This document shows positions 8,615-18,158 of a stretch of 64,000 nt of DNA, piece by piece. The notes beneath the pieces were generated by a model, which did not search any database, was not told the origin of the DNA, and saw nothing but the letters and a program-made list of their open reading frames with translations. The DNA is from Pirellulaceae bacterium. Its GTDB lineage: Bacteria > Planctomycetota > Planctomycetia > Pirellulales > Pirellulaceae. The position numbers were made by a program, and so were the translations under genes. Every line of letters starts with the position of its first letter. Position 1 is the first letter of the stretch. The DNA is taken from the NCBI GenBank assembly GCA_026004795.1, contig BPJV01000010.1, forward strand, positions 62,001 to 126,000. Reading direction: 5' to 3'.

Positions 8615-9379
8615 TCAGTGCGCACGCGGCCCCTGCCAAGCCAGGCGGTGGATAACCCGCAGCGCTCCGAGCGCATCGGACAGGCGCAGTTTGCTCTGTC
8701 CGTGACGTCGTGAATGAAAAACGATCGGAACTTGTCCCACACGGCAGCCTGCGCGGAGCAAGGCGACTAGAATCTCCTCCAAGAAACCGTAGCCATTGCA
8801 CCGGATCGAATTCAGATCGATGCGTCGGAGTGCGTCGACGCGGTAGCAACGATAGGAACCACTACAATCGCTGATGGGCAGTCGCAACACGCGGGTCGCG
8901 TAGGTATTCAACGCCCGACTGATCCATCGACGGTGCCATGGCAGCCCATCGAATCCTCCCCCCGGCTCGTACCGCGAGCCGACCACCACGTCGTAATCTT
9001 CTTCCCTGCATTTGCGCAGCATCGAGGGGATGGCCGCCGGATCATGGCTCAAGTCGGCATCGAGGTTGATCACCAGGTCGTAACCGTTCTCGATGGCGTA
9101 CTGCAATCCTTGACGGATGGCCGCACCGAGCCCTTTCCGTTCATAACGAGTGATCAGCTTTATCGCCGGGTCATGCTCTGCTCGCTGGGCAACGATTTCA
9201 CCGGTCCCGTCCGGCGAATGGTCGTCGACCACCACGATAGCGGAGCGGGGAGCGACCTCTCGTAACCGATCGAGCATCGGACCAATGTTGTCCCCCTCGT
9301 TGTACGTGCACAGCAGGATCAGGATACGATCGGTATCGGACTGGCTCCCCTGCGAGCCGGTATTTAAGGACGCGTTCAT
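8615..9379 (-). CDS. GT2 glycosyltransferase, polyprenol-monophosphomannose-synthase-like
   Basis: The protein resembles dolichol/polyprenol phosphate mannosyltransferases, which transfer a sugar from a nucleotide donor to a polyprenol phosphate on the cytoplasmic face of the membrane. Visible motifs: ILLCTYNEGDNI at the nucleotide-binding start, VVDDHSPDGT, NLDADLSHDP (the DxD metal site, here DAD), VGSRYEPGGGFDGLPWHRR, and FHSRRHGQSKL near the end. At 254 residues it has the catalytic domain only, without C-terminal membrane helices. It lies 40 bases downstream of leuS on the same strand and is probably cotranscribed. The GT-C enzyme at 27.5 kb could be a user of such lipid-linked sugars, but that is only a possibility. 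Confidence 0.88.
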   Translation of the reverse strand: MNASLNTGSQGSQSDTDRILILLCTYNEGDNIGPMLDRLREVAPRSAIVVVDDHSPDGTGEIVAQRAEHDPAIKLITRYERKGLGAAIRQGLQYAIENGYDLVINLDADLSHDPAAIPSMLRKCREEDYDVVVGSRYEPGGGFDGLPWHRRWISRALNTYATRVLRLPISDCSGSYRCYRVDALRRIDLNSIRCNGYGFLEEILVALLRAGCRVGQVPIVFHSRRHGQSKLRLSDALGALRVIHRLAWQGPRAH

Positions 9380-9419
9380 GCAACGTGTGCCTGTCGGGCA
9401 TGCGGAGGTGCGGTTTCCC

Positions 9420-12254
9420 TTACTTAACCACGATGTTCACCAGGCGACCGGGTACCACGATCTTCTTGACCACCTGTTTATTCTCCAGCCAGGGACGGAT
9501 CCGCTCATCCTCCACAGCCAATCGTTCTAACTGTTCGTTGCTGATGTCCGCCGGAACGGTGATTTTCGCCCGCAGTTTTCCGTTGACCTGGACGGGAATC
9601 TCCAGTTCCGTGCTCTTGGTCAACTCGGCACTGTATGCGGGCCACGTTTCATAGGCCAGCGATTCGGCATGACCGAGACTTTGCCACAATTCTTCCGCGA
9701 TATGAGGTGCAAAGGGAGAGAGCAGTTTGATAAACGCCTCCATGACACTGCGTGGCCGAACCTCTTGCTTGTTGAAAAAGTTGACAAACTCCATCAACCG
9801 AGCGATGGCGGTATTGAAACTCATCGACTCGATATCCTTCGTCACCGCTTCGATGGTGCGATGCAAAACGCGGTTTTGTTCCGCGGTTGGTTCGACATCT
9901 TGCACACTGGGATGCAACGTCACCTCCGCGGCTTTTACGTCGATGAGCATCCGCCACACACGATCGAGGAAATTGCGCACACCGCTGACGCCGGTCATGC
10001 TCCATGGTTTCGTGGCTTCCAGCGGTCCCATGAACATTTCATACAACCGCAGCGCATCGGCACCGTACTCGCGCACGATCTCGTCGGGGTTGACGACGTT
10101 GCCCCGACTCTTGGACATCTTGTGGGCACGACTGTCGACGCGAATCTCGGGCTGTTCGGCTAGCACGAAGCCATCCCCCTGTTTCTTCACCTGGGTATCG
10201 GAGAGCTTCACCGGAGTTACCGGCAGTCCGGTCGAGCGTTCGATCCAGTGCCCTTGTTCATCCTTGTCCACCTCCGTAACACTTACCCAACGATCCGCCT
10301 GCCGAAAGGCGGTGTATTCTACCTCGCCCAAGATCATTCCTTGGTTGACCAATTTCTGGAACGGTTCGGCCGTGGAGACATATCCGCGATCGTAGAGCAC
10401 CTTGTGCCAGAAACGGGCATAAAGCAGATGAAGAACTGCATGCTCGGCACCGCCGACGTACAGGTCTACCGGCATCCACGCCCGCTCTTTGGCAGGATCG
10501 ACGAACGCTTGGTCATTGCGAGGATCGATGAAGCGGAGATAGTACCAGCACGAGCCTGCCCATTGCGGCATGGTATTGGTTTCTCGGCGATATCGTCGGC
10601 CGTCGATCTCCACGTACAACCACTCTGGGGGCGCTTTCTCCAGCGGCGGCTCGGGGCGGCCATGGGGTTTATAGTCGTCCAACTCAGGCAGATCGACCGG
10701 CAGGTCGTCCGGGGCGACGGGGCGAATCCTGCCGGTCGGTTTCCCGTGTTCATCGAGTTCGTGCAGGATGGGGAACGGTTCTCCCCAAAAACGCTGACGG
10801 CTGAAGAGCCAATCGCGAAGTTTGTAATTGACCGCTTCACGCCCCAGCCCCGATCGCGCGAGGTCCTCCGTAATCCGCCGCTTCACCTCTTCGGTGCTCA
10901 AGCCATCATACGGCCCCGAATTGCACGCTGTTCCAGGACCGGCATAACAAGCGGTGCCGGCGAGCACAGCCGCGCGATCGACCTCCTGCTGCTCCCCGGG
11001 ATCGACCACCGGAACGATTTCCAAACCAAACTGCCGCGCGAACTCATAGTCCCGCTCATCGTGCGCCGGCACGGCCATGATGGCCCCGGTCCCGTAACTG
11101 GCCAGCACGTAGTCGGCGATCCAAATGGGGATCGGTCGACCGGTGACTGGATTGATGGCGTAGGATCCGGTGAAGACGCCCGTCTTTCTCTTGGCATCTT
11201 CCAAGCGTTCCCGGTCGCTCTTGAAAGAAGCCGCCTGACAATAGGCCTCTACTGCCTCCCGCTGCTCGGCGGTCGTTAGCCGCTGAACAAACTTGTGCTC
11301 TGGAGCGATCACCATGTAGGTCGCCCCGAAGAGCGTGTCGGGGCGGGTGGTATAGACGCGCAGAAAGTCGTCCCCCAGTTCGGCCGGAAACCCGGTCCGG
11401 TGGCGGGCACTCCTCCACGCCTCGAATTGCTCGGCGGGCCCCAGAAAAAAGTCTACTTCCGCCCCGGTGCTACGACCGATCCAGTCGGCCTGCAGCTTTT
11501 TGATCCCAGCCGGCCAATCCAGTGATTCCAAATCATTGAGCAACCGATCGGCGTAGGCGGTAATGCGCAACATCCACTGCCGCAGCGGAATGCGCTGAAC
11601 GGGATGGTTTCCGCGCTCGCTGCGGCCATCGATCACTTCCTCGTTGGCCAGCACGGTCCCCAAAGCCGGGCACCAGTTGACAAGCGCATCATCCTGATAG
11701 GCCAAACGGTGCTTGTCCCGGTAGGCCGCAATGGCTTGCTCCCCCTGAGCCGCAATCTCGTCAGGAATGGGCAACTCGGCAATCGGGCGCCCCTTCTGTT
11801 GCTCTTTGTCGAACCAGGTGTCGAAGAGCACCAGAAAGATCCATTGCGTCCAGCGAAAGTATTCGACATCCGTCGTGGCTAATACTCGGTCCCAATCGTA
11901 GCTGAATCCGAGCATTTTCAACTGGCGGGTAAACTCCGCTATGTTCCGTTCGGTGGAAACACGTGGCGGAGTGTTCGTCTTGATGGCATGCTCCTCAGCC
12001 GGCAATCCGAAGGCGTCGAACCCCATGGGGTGAAGCACCGTTTTGCCACGCATCCGCGCATAACGGCTCACGATATCGGTCGCCGTATAACCCTCCGGAT
12101 GGCCGACGTGAAGTCCAGCGCCGCTGGGGTAGGGGAACATATCGAGCACATAAAGCTTCTCGCTCGTCGGAAACTCGGGAGTACGAAAGGTCTTCTGACG
12201 CTCCCAATACTGCTGCCACTTCGGCTCTATTTCCGCAGGATTGTATTTGGGCAT
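9420..12254 (-). CDS. leuS: Leucyl-tRNA synthetase
   Basis: A class I aminoacyl-tRNA synthetase that charges tRNA-Leu. It has the HIGH-type motif in [17 protein letters not shown] (about residues 41-57), the KMSKS loop in [13 protein letters not shown] (about residue 713), the long CP1 editing insertion between them (including [24 protein letters not shown] and the [14 protein letters not shown] segment), and an anticodon-binding C-terminal region ending in [21 protein letters not shown]. At 944 residues it is slightly longer than many bacterial forms. The start [14 protein letters not shown] is standard for the family. The GT2 gene follows immediately downstream. Confidence 0.97.
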   Translation of the reverse strand: MPKYNPAEIEPKWQQYWERQKTFRTPEFPTSEKLYVLDMFPYPSGAGLHVGHPEGYTATDIVSRYARMRGKTVLHPMGFDAFGLPAEEHAIKTNTPPRVSTERNIAEFTRQLKMLGFSYDWDRVLATTDVEYFRWTQWIFLVLFDTWFDKEQQKGRPIAELPIPDEIAAQGEQAIAAYRDKHRLAYQDDALVNWCPALGTVLANEEVIDGRSERGNHPVQRIPLRQWMLRITAYADRLLNDLESLDWPAGIKKLQADWIGRSTGAEVDFFLGPAEQFEAWRSARHRTGFPAELGDDFLRVYTTRPDTLFGATYMVIAPEHKFVQRLTTAEQREAVEAYCQAASFKSDRERLEDAKRKTGVFTGSYAINPVTGRPIPIWIADYVLASYGTGAIMAVPAHDERDYEFARQFGLEIVPVVDPGEQQEVDRAAVLAGTACYAGPGTACNSGPYDGLSTEEVKRRITEDLARSGLGREAVNYKLRDWLFSRQRFWGEPFPILHELDEHGKPTGRIRPVAPDDLPVDLPELDDYKPHGRPEPPLEKAPPEWLYVEIDGRRYRRETNTMPQWAGSCWYYLRFIDPRNDQAFVDPAKERAWMPVDLYVGGAEHAVLHLLYARFWHKVLYDRGYVSTAEPFQKLVNQGMILGEVEYTAFRQADRWVSVTEVDKDEQGHWIERSTGLPVTPVKLSDTQVKKQGDGFVLAEQPEIRVDSRAHKMSKSRGNVVNPDEIVREYGADALRLYEMFMGPLEATKPWSMTGVSGVRNFLDRVWRMLIDVKAAEVTLHPSVQDVEPTAEQNRVLHRTIEAVTKDIESMSFNTAIARLMEFVNFFNKQEVRPRSVMEAFIKLLSPFAPHIAEELWQSLGHAESLAYETWPAYSAELTKSTELEIPVQVNGKLRAKITVPADISNEQLERLAVEDERIRPWLENKQVVKKIVVPGRLVNIVVK

Positions 12255-12767
12255 GTCCGTTCTTACTGTCCATTCTTAGCTGTGGGAATCATGTACAGAA
12301 TCATCGCGCAACACACGAAGTCCGATATTGGCGGTATACGGTAGGTTATCGACGACGATTCGACCAGAGCAGGAGGACGACCAGCAGCTACGACAACCGG
12401 TTTCGAGGCGGCAGCTGGCCATGCCCTGGAAATCCTCGCCATCGGCCGCTCCTCATGATAGTCCCCATCCCCCTGGCTCACGATAGCCGGTACTGCCATG
12501 CCGTTGGCCGGCAAAGCTAAAGAGGTTCGCATGGCGAGATCGTCGGACCGCACCGCCGGGTACCCGCCGCGGCGGCGTGGAAGTTGGCAGTCGCTCGATG
12601 CCGACCTTGCCACCCCATTTCCCTCACGGCCAACTTCTCCGCTGCGCGTTCCCTGTGCGGAGGGAACCAAGTCGATGCGGTAGCCCAACTACTAGAGGGC
12701 GGCGAGCCAGGCGCACGCTGCGTCGCACCAGCTCGTCACCCGACGTCGTCGCCATCGAGTTACCCAA
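12255..12767. other. Intergenic stretch upstream of leuS, no supported gene
   Basis: About 510 bases between secA and leuS, both on the minus strand. A 141-residue frame fills most of it on the minus strand, but its composition (mixed Arg, Ser, Gly, no hydrophobic core, no motif) does not look like a protein. The region may carry a leuS leader; I could not identify a T-box or terminator/antiterminator pair. Confidence 0.4.
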
Positions 12768-14822
12768 TCACTCGGCCGTATCCAGGTAAGGATCTTGACC
12801 GATCTCGCGCTGGAGTTTCGTTCGCTCGCGCTCGTGATGGAGGAGCATCATGCGGTCGCGGAAATGCTTGCGCTCGACACGCCGTTGGGCCTTGCGAAAC
12901 AAGCGAGCCATGTGATGGAACGGTCCAGGTTTGGTTTTTCCCAGCTCCGCCAACTCCGCGGCTCGCTTCAACCCGAAACCATTCTTCAGGATATCGTCAT
13001 CCAAGGAAAGGTACTGCCGATACGATCCGGGGTCTCCCTGTCGACCACAACGGCCGATCAACTGGCGATCGACGCGGGCCGAGTCATGCAATTCCGTACA
13101 AATCACATGCATGCCGCCCAGGGCTCGAGTTTCATCTGTCAGCTTGATGTCCGTACCACGCCCGGCCATGTTGGTTGCCACCGTGACTCGTCGGTACTTG
13201 CCCGCTTCGGCAACGATCTCCGCCTCCCGCTCGATCTCGTTCGCATTGAGTACCTGGCATTCGATCCCTTCAGCGCGCAGCATCTCCGCCAGCAAATTGG
13301 ACTTGTCGATCGACCGTGTGCCAATGAGCACTGGCCGCCCCACCTCATGCATCACTTTGACCTCTTCCACGATGGCGGCGAATTTTTGCTCCATCGTGCC
13401 GTAGACACGGTCAGGCAACTGCTGCCGTTGGGGGGGACGATTGGTAGGCACTAGCACCACGGGAGTCTTGTAGATTTTGCGCAGCTCCGGGGCACTGGTG
13501 GAGGCGGTTCCGGTCATGCCGGCAAGGAATCGATAGCGATGGAAAAGGTCTTGTACGGTGATCCGCGCGGCCTGACCAGTGGGCACCGTCACCTCGACTC
13601 CTTCCTTCGCCTCGATGGCTTGGTGAATTCCGTCCCGCCATTTCCGACCTTCTGCTAAGCGGCCAGTGAATTCGTCGACGATGACAATCTCGCCGTCACG
13701 GACGACGTATTGCTGATCGAGGTGAAAGTCGCGGTGTACCTTGATGGCCCGTTCAATGAATTCGTAGAGATCAACGAGCGCTACGGTGCGCAGGTCCTCA
13801 TCGCGAGGCAAGCTACGGACCACAGCCCGGCCCCGACCTGTCAGCTCGATCTTCCGCGTGTCCTCGTCAATCGTGAAATGCTCGTCCACCTCGAATTTTG
13901 CCGCATGTTCGGCAGCCCAGCGGAAAGTAGCGATGACCGTCTGCCGCGTTTCGTCGCCGAGCGAGCCAATGATCAACGGCGTGCGCGCTTCGTCGATCAA
14001 GATGCTGTCCGCTTCATCCACCAACGCGAAATGCATCGTTCGCTGCACCGGCTCATCTCCCTGGCCCGTCCATCGTTCGGCACTACCATCACCGAGAAAA
14101 TCCGAAAGAATTCGTCCTTGAGCGCGTAACAAGAGGCGATCGCGCAGGAAATCGAAGCCGAATTCCTTGGCCGTTCCGTAGGTGATGTCGCAGGCGTAGG
14201 CCTTGCGCCGCTGGTCCGGTGAGTGATCAGTGAGGACAACCCCCACTGACACGCCCAGTAGCTCATAGATGGGACGCATCCACGACGCGTCGCGCTCGGC
14301 CAAGTAATCGTTGACCGTGGCTAGGTGAGCCCCTTTACCAGCCAGTGAGTGCAGGTACAGCGGTAGCGTCGCGGTCAGCGTTTTACCTTCACCGGTTTGC
14401 ATCTCCGCAATGCATCCGTCAAAGAGCGCTGCCCCCCCCAAGATCTGCACATCGAAGTGCCTCATGTTCAACGCTCGTCGCCCCGCTTCGCGGACCAAAG
14501 CAAACGCCTCCGGCAGCAGATTTCGCAACGATTCGCCGCTCATCGCCCGGTATCGTAGCGACAGACTCTGCTTCCGCATCTGCTCTGTGGTCAGCTGCCG
14601 CATCTGGCTCTCCAACGCCGCCACTTCATGCAAGGCACGGATCCAGCGCCGCACCATGACTCTTCCCATCCCGGGAATGGGCGTTCCGGCAGCAATGCGC
14701 GGGCGACTGGGCAACTGCACCGGTGGAATTGGTTGGTCACCAGGCGCAGGACGATCCCGCTCTTCGCCCCCTGGCACCGCCGACGTGGTCGGCGCGCTCG
14801 TTGGTACTTGGGCTTCACTCAT
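12768..14822 (-). CDS. secA: Short SecA-like preprotein translocase ATPase
   Basis: A motor ATPase related to SecA. It shows Walker A in AEMQTGEGKT (about 140-148), Walker B VDEADSILIDEARTP (about 268-282), the preprotein cross-linking region between the two halves of NBD1, and NBD2 motifs NMAGRGTDIKL (about 551) and IGRCGRQGDPGS (about 589). An extended Pro-rich N-terminus (about 50 residues) precedes the usual MGRVMVRRW region. At 684 residues it is clearly shorter than normal SecA (roughly 800-900). The sequence stops soon after the first helical scaffold segment, so the helical wing, IRA1 hairpin and zinc-binding C-terminus are missing. It is probably an accessory paralogue, and a full-length SecA should exist elsewhere. 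Confidence 0.85.
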   Translation of the reverse strand: MSEAQVPTSAPTTSAVPGGEERDRPAPGDQPIPPVQLPSRPRIAAGTPIPGMGRVMVRRWIRALHEVAALESQMRQLTTEQMRKQSLSLRYRAMSGESLRNLLPEAFALVREAGRRALNMRHFDVQILGGAALFDGCIAEMQTGEGKTLTATLPLYLHSLAGKGAHLATVNDYLAERDASWMRPIYELLGVSVGVVLTDHSPDQRRKAYACDITYGTAKEFGFDFLRDRLLLRAQGRILSDFLGDGSAERWTGQGDEPVQRTMHFALVDEADSILIDEARTPLIIGSLGDETRQTVIATFRWAAEHAAKFEVDEHFTIDEDTRKIELTGRGRAVVRSLPRDEDLRTVALVDLYEFIERAIKVHRDFHLDQQYVVRDGEIVIVDEFTGRLAEGRKWRDGIHQAIEAKEGVEVTVPTGQAARITVQDLFHRYRFLAGMTGTASTSAPELRKIYKTPVVLVPTNRPPQRQQLPDRVYGTMEQKFAAIVEEVKVMHEVGRPVLIGTRSIDKSNLLAEMLRAEGIECQVLNANEIEREAEIVAEAGKYRRVTVATNMAGRGTDIKLTDETRALGGMHVICTELHDSARVDRQLIGRCGRQGDPGSYRQYLSLDDDILKNGFGLKRAAELAELGKTKPGPFHHMARLFRKAQRRVERKHFRDRMMLLHHERERTKLQREIGQDPYLDTAE

Positions 14823-15098
14823 GAAATCAGACCGTGAAATTCCTCATTCCCGCTTAGCTCGGTTCGTCTCGCGTCTGCAACGCGTGTTTCATTCTACCAA
14901 CAGTTTACCGTTTGCTGCCCTCGGACAAGGCCCAACCAGAAGAGTAACCGATGCCAGTGTCGGGATAGGAAGACTACGCGACATGGAGACCCTAGGAGGA
15001 GTATTCCGAAGGTCCTCTTTTTAATCGACGTAGGGGCCACATCGACCGATCTACAGGTAACGAACATGACGCTTGTTCCGTCTAGCGAGAACCAAACC
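14823..15098. promoter_or_regulatory. Divergent promoter region between secA-like and BBP7 genes
   Basis: About 275 bases between two divergent genes. Transcription of both must start here. No single consensus promoter stands out by eye; an A/T-richer segment around 14885-14915 and another around 15015-15025 are the likeliest melting regions. Confidence 0.35.
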
Positions 15099-16469
15099 AT
15101 GAAAATAAAGAATTTGCTCCTTGCCTTGTCCTTGGCCGGCGGTAGCGTCGGCTTACCCGCGTTCGCCGGTGATGCCGTTGCCCAGCCCTCCACCAGATCG
15201 ATCGGCGACCTTGCCGCCAGGCAACCAGCCGAGAATCAGCAGATCGGTTCACCAGTAAAGTCGATTGGCGATGCCAACCTGGTGAGCACGCCGATCGCGC
15301 GGGGACGGCTGATCAGCGACAGCCAACTGGTGGCTCCCGCCGCCTCGGCGTGCGACAAGGGGACCTCATGCGATCGTAGTGGCCCATCCGGTTGGGTTTC
15401 CTGCGCCACGCCATCCAGCACCAATGTCTGGTTCGGAGCGGAGACTTTACTGTGGTTTGGACAGCGGCAGAGCTCTCCAGCGCTGATCACCACGGCTCCG
15501 ATGACGACGCTTCCCATCCTGGGAAATCCGGGGGTGAGTGTCCAGTTTGGGGGACAGGAGGGAATTGATTACGGTTTGATTCCCGGTTACCGCCTGTCGG
15601 CAGGAATGTACCTGGATGAGTGCCAAAAAATCGGTCTGGGGGGTCGCGTGTACGGCATCTTTCCGGACAAAGATAGCTACGCCATCGCCAACGGCACTGG
15701 CGATCCCTCGATTGGCGTCCCCTTCTTCAATGCCGATCCCAACGTGATGGCTGATTCGGCACAGCTCATCGCTTACCACGATGGCAACCAACTGGCGTGG
15801 GCAGGTGATGCGCGGGTGCGTGCCGATCTCGATATGGTGGGTACCGACGGTTCGCTGCACTTGCTTCTCGCCCGCTCCCGTGATCATCGCGTCGATTTGT
15901 TGGCCGGTTACACCTTCAATCGCCTCCAATCTTCGATCGATTTGCGAACCACACGCACGAACTTCGACACCGGAGACCTGATTCCCGATGGCACGATTTT
16001 CCGTACGGTCGACCTGTTCGAAACGGATAATCAGTTCCATGGTGCTCATTTGGGAGTCCTCAGCTCCGTGGTTCGCAATCGCCTGACCCTCTCGACTTTG
16101 GCCAAGGTAAGTTTCGGCAACATGCGGCAGACGGGGGCCATCAACGGCTTCAGCGAACAAGAGCTCGGCGGCTCGGTGACTCCTACCGTCGGCGGGATTT
16201 TCGCTCAAGCAAGCAACATCGGAACGTTTGCTCGCGATCGTTTTGCCTTCATCCCCGAGTTGGGTATCAAGGCTGGCTACTCGATCGCTCCGGGCATCGA
16301 GCTGACGACCGGTTACACCTTCATGTACTGGTCGAGCGTGGCATTGGCAGGTGAGCAGATGGATTCTGTCGTCGACCCAACGCAAACCGTCTCCCGACCG
16401 GTGAGGACCAACGCTATCGGCAGCTATTGGATGCAAGGCCTCGACCTGGGGATGCAGATCAGCTACTAA
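15099..16469 (+). CDS. BBP7-like outer-membrane beta-barrel protein
   Basis: Planctomycete-type outer membrane barrel protein. From the ATG at 15099 there is a signal peptide (MKIKNLLLALSLAGGSVGLPAFAGDAVA). A linker of about 85 residues follows, then VWFGAETLLWFGQRQ, the characteristic opening of BBP7-family barrels. Alternating amphipathic strands follow (YGLIPGYRLSAGMYLD, IGLGGRVYGIF, VDLLAGYTFNRLQSSID, FAFIPELGIKAGYSI, ELTTGYTFMYWSSVALAG), with a terminal strand ending in aromatic Tyr (GLDLGMQISY), as usual for BAM substrates. An in-frame ATG at 15066 is possible, but the later start gives a clean signal peptide. The function in the cell surface is unknown. A strong terminator follows. Confidence 0.85.
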   Translation: MKIKNLLLALSLAGGSVGLPAFAGDAVAQPSTRSIGDLAARQPAENQQIGSPVKSIGDANLVSTPIARGRLISDSQLVAPAASACDKGTSCDRSGPSGWVSCATPSSTNVWFGAETLLWFGQRQSSPALITTAPMTTLPILGNPGVSVQFGGQEGIDYGLIPGYRLSAGMYLDECQKIGLGGRVYGIFPDKDSYAIANGTGDPSIGVPFFNADPNVMADSAQLIAYHDGNQLAWAGDARVRADLDMVGTDGSLHLLLARSRDHRVDLLAGYTFNRLQSSIDLRTTRTNFDTGDLIPDGTIFRTVDLFETDNQFHGAHLGVLSSVVRNRLTLSTLAKVSFGNMRQTGAINGFSEQELGGSVTPTVGGIFAQASNIGTFARDRFAFIPELGIKAGYSIAPGIELTTGYTFMYWSSVALAGEQMDSVVDPTQTVSRPVRTNAIGSYWMQGLDLGMQISY

Positions 16470-16525
16470 AGCCGGGCAGTAGTCCTGAGGAACGTGCCCA
16501 GGACCGGAGAGTTTCGAGGATACCA

Positions 16526-16566
16526 AAGACAGCGGGGAGGCTGCGGCTGCCCCGCTGTCTTCTTTT
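16526..16566. terminator. Rho-independent terminator, probably bidirectional
   Basis: A perfect 12-base stem (AAGACAGCGGGG / CCCCGCTGTCTT) around a 12-base loop, followed by TTTT on the plus strand and preceded by A residues. It closes the BBP7 gene and faces the convergent hydrolase gene whose stop is at 16605. Confidence 0.9.
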
Positions 16567-16604
16567 GTGCGCAGCGTGATCACCACCTTGCTCAACAGCA
16601 GCCA

Positions 16605-17624
16605 TCACTTGCTTGGCACGGCCCTCGGCTCGTTGATCCAGCGGGCCATGTTGCTCAGTACACTGGGCAAATAGATGATGCCCGAGTAGTGATTGGCGGG
16701 AAGCTCGATGCGATGATCGCTTGGCAGAGCGATGCGATCGGCTAACCTCCGTACATGCTCGATGGGGACAACTTCATCCCAGGTGGCGCCGAACAGCCAC
16801 GTACGCTGTGGCGACAAGCGGTGCGCAATTCTCAGTGGTTCGATCTCCCGCAGTCCAGAACGGAGTTGTTCCTCCGTTGCGCCGGTGGCGCGGAGCTTCT
16901 CCATTACTTTGGCGGCATCCTTTTGCCCCTGGGAAAGAATCCCGTACAGATCTCCGCCGCAGAGCAACAGCACGTGGCAGGCGAATCCGTTGTCCAAGGC
17001 GCCGGCCATGGTGGCGACAAAACCTCCCAAACTCGTTCCCTGCAATCCTACGGCCCGCATCTCCGGTATCGCCCTTAGCGCATCGCGAGCGCGACGCACG
17101 TCCGCAATCGCCTGCCGAAAGATGGCCGGTAGATTATCGCGATCTAGCGCTGGGGAGCGGCGCGCACCATAGCCGGGTAGTTCGATCAACACACCATGAA
17201 CCCCGTAGGACGGAAGACTACTGGCGATGAGCCTTCCGACTTGCATACTCGACCCCGACTCGTGCACGACGAGATACGCCGGAGCGGGAACTGCATGGCC
17301 TTCGGCATCTTTTACCGCGTACCAGCGACAATGCACTTGGTCGACTTCCGCGAATCCCACGGGCCGAGGTGAGGGAAAGGTGATGTCAGCGTAGACGGTG
17401 CTTCCCTGTCGTGGCTTCCATCGAATCTGAAATCGCGAGGGCGCCCAACGCAAGCCGTGCAGGCATTGTTCCGCGTCGTCATCCGTATCAGGCTGGCAGT
17501 CTAGCGTGTCCTCCACTGTGGCCTCGAAATCAGTCGCGTCCACGCCAGGCGGCACGGCACTACACCGGAGTGCAGCACCTGCACCGATCAGGATCCACAA
17601 CCACGTCCCGACCAACGTCACCAT
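16605..17624 (-). CDS. Secreted alpha/beta hydrolase (lipase/esterase-like)
   Basis: A serine hydrolase of the alpha/beta fold. The nucleophile elbow is GLQGTSLGGF (Ser at about residue 198 from the chosen start), preceded by LPGYGARRSP and followed by LLLCGGDLYG. The acid may be in FGATWDEVVP and the histidine in ELPANHYSGI near the C-terminus. I chose the ATG at 17624 because it begins a signal-like segment (MVTLVGTWLWILIGAGAALRCSA). The frame stays open to 17942, and an ATG at 17858 has a GGAAGG upstream, but the intervening sequence does not look protein-like. The substrate cannot be told. The GH32-like gene is divergent, about 530 bases upstream. Confidence 0.75.
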   Translation of the reverse strand: MVTLVGTWLWILIGAGAALRCSAVPPGVDATDFEATVEDTLDCQPDTDDDAEQCLHGLRWAPSRFQIRWKPRQGSTVYADITFPSPRPVGFAEVDQVHCRWYAVKDAEGHAVPAPAYLVVHESGSSMQVGRLIASSLPSYGVHGVLIELPGYGARRSPALDRDNLPAIFRQAIADVRRARDALRAIPEMRAVGLQGTSLGGFVATMAGALDNGFACHVLLLCGGDLYGILSQGQKDAAKVMEKLRATGATEEQLRSGLREIEPLRIAHRLSPQRTWLFGATWDEVVPIEHVRRLADRIALPSDHRIELPANHYSGIIYLPSVLSNMARWINEPRAVPSK

Positions 17625-18158
17625 GGTGCGACGACGATCGACGCGCGGAGTACCTGGTGTCGCTGCACATGGTCCCCCCTGAACTGCGGCAGCGGCGGTG
17701 ATCGATGGTGCAAGACAGGGGGATAATGCGAGGTACGAGTAGGAGACCGAGGTGAACATGCCGTGCACCGCGTCCGGGACGAATCGTACGGCCGTGGCGG
17801 AGAGCCCACGAGCCTGGTGACGACGCCGGAAAAGATGCCGAGCAAGAGTTGCCAACATGGTTTTTACTACCTTCCCACGAAAGTCACGAACGAGCGCCGC
17901 ATCACCGACATGGCGGTGCCGTTCGTTACGGAACAGCTGCATCGATGGATTGCCTTGAACCCCTCCTTAGTATACGGTTGGCAGCACGTTGTGTTGAGCG
18001 AAAGGCGCTCGTCCCCCGCGGCGGACGGATCACGTTTTGTGTTGCTAGGGCCACATGTCCTTGGCGGGCTCCCGAAGGCGATGCGCTCCGTAGCGTTGCC
18101 GCCGGCAGGGATGGCCAGTGGGGAATGAGTAGGACTGGAAGGAGTTGGATGCGAGGCA
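17625..18158. other. Intergenic stretch between hydrolase and GH32-like genes
   Basis: About 530 bases, part of which could belong to a longer N-terminus of the hydrolase. GGAAGGAG at 18137-18144 is the likely ribosome site for the GH32-like gene. Otherwise nothing distinctive. Confidence 0.35.

Noticed and set aside
10248-11279. 343-codon plus-strand frame opposite leuS
   Set aside because: Shadow of the leuS coding sequence in GC-rich DNA.
12263-12688. 141-codon minus-strand frame between secA-like gene and leuS
   Set aside because: Composition is not protein-like (Arg/Ser/Gly rich without hydrophobic periodicity) and no motif is visible.
15447-16595. 382-codon minus-strand frame opposite the BBP7 gene
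   Set aside because: It is the antisense shadow of a clear barrel gene with signal peptide and terminator.
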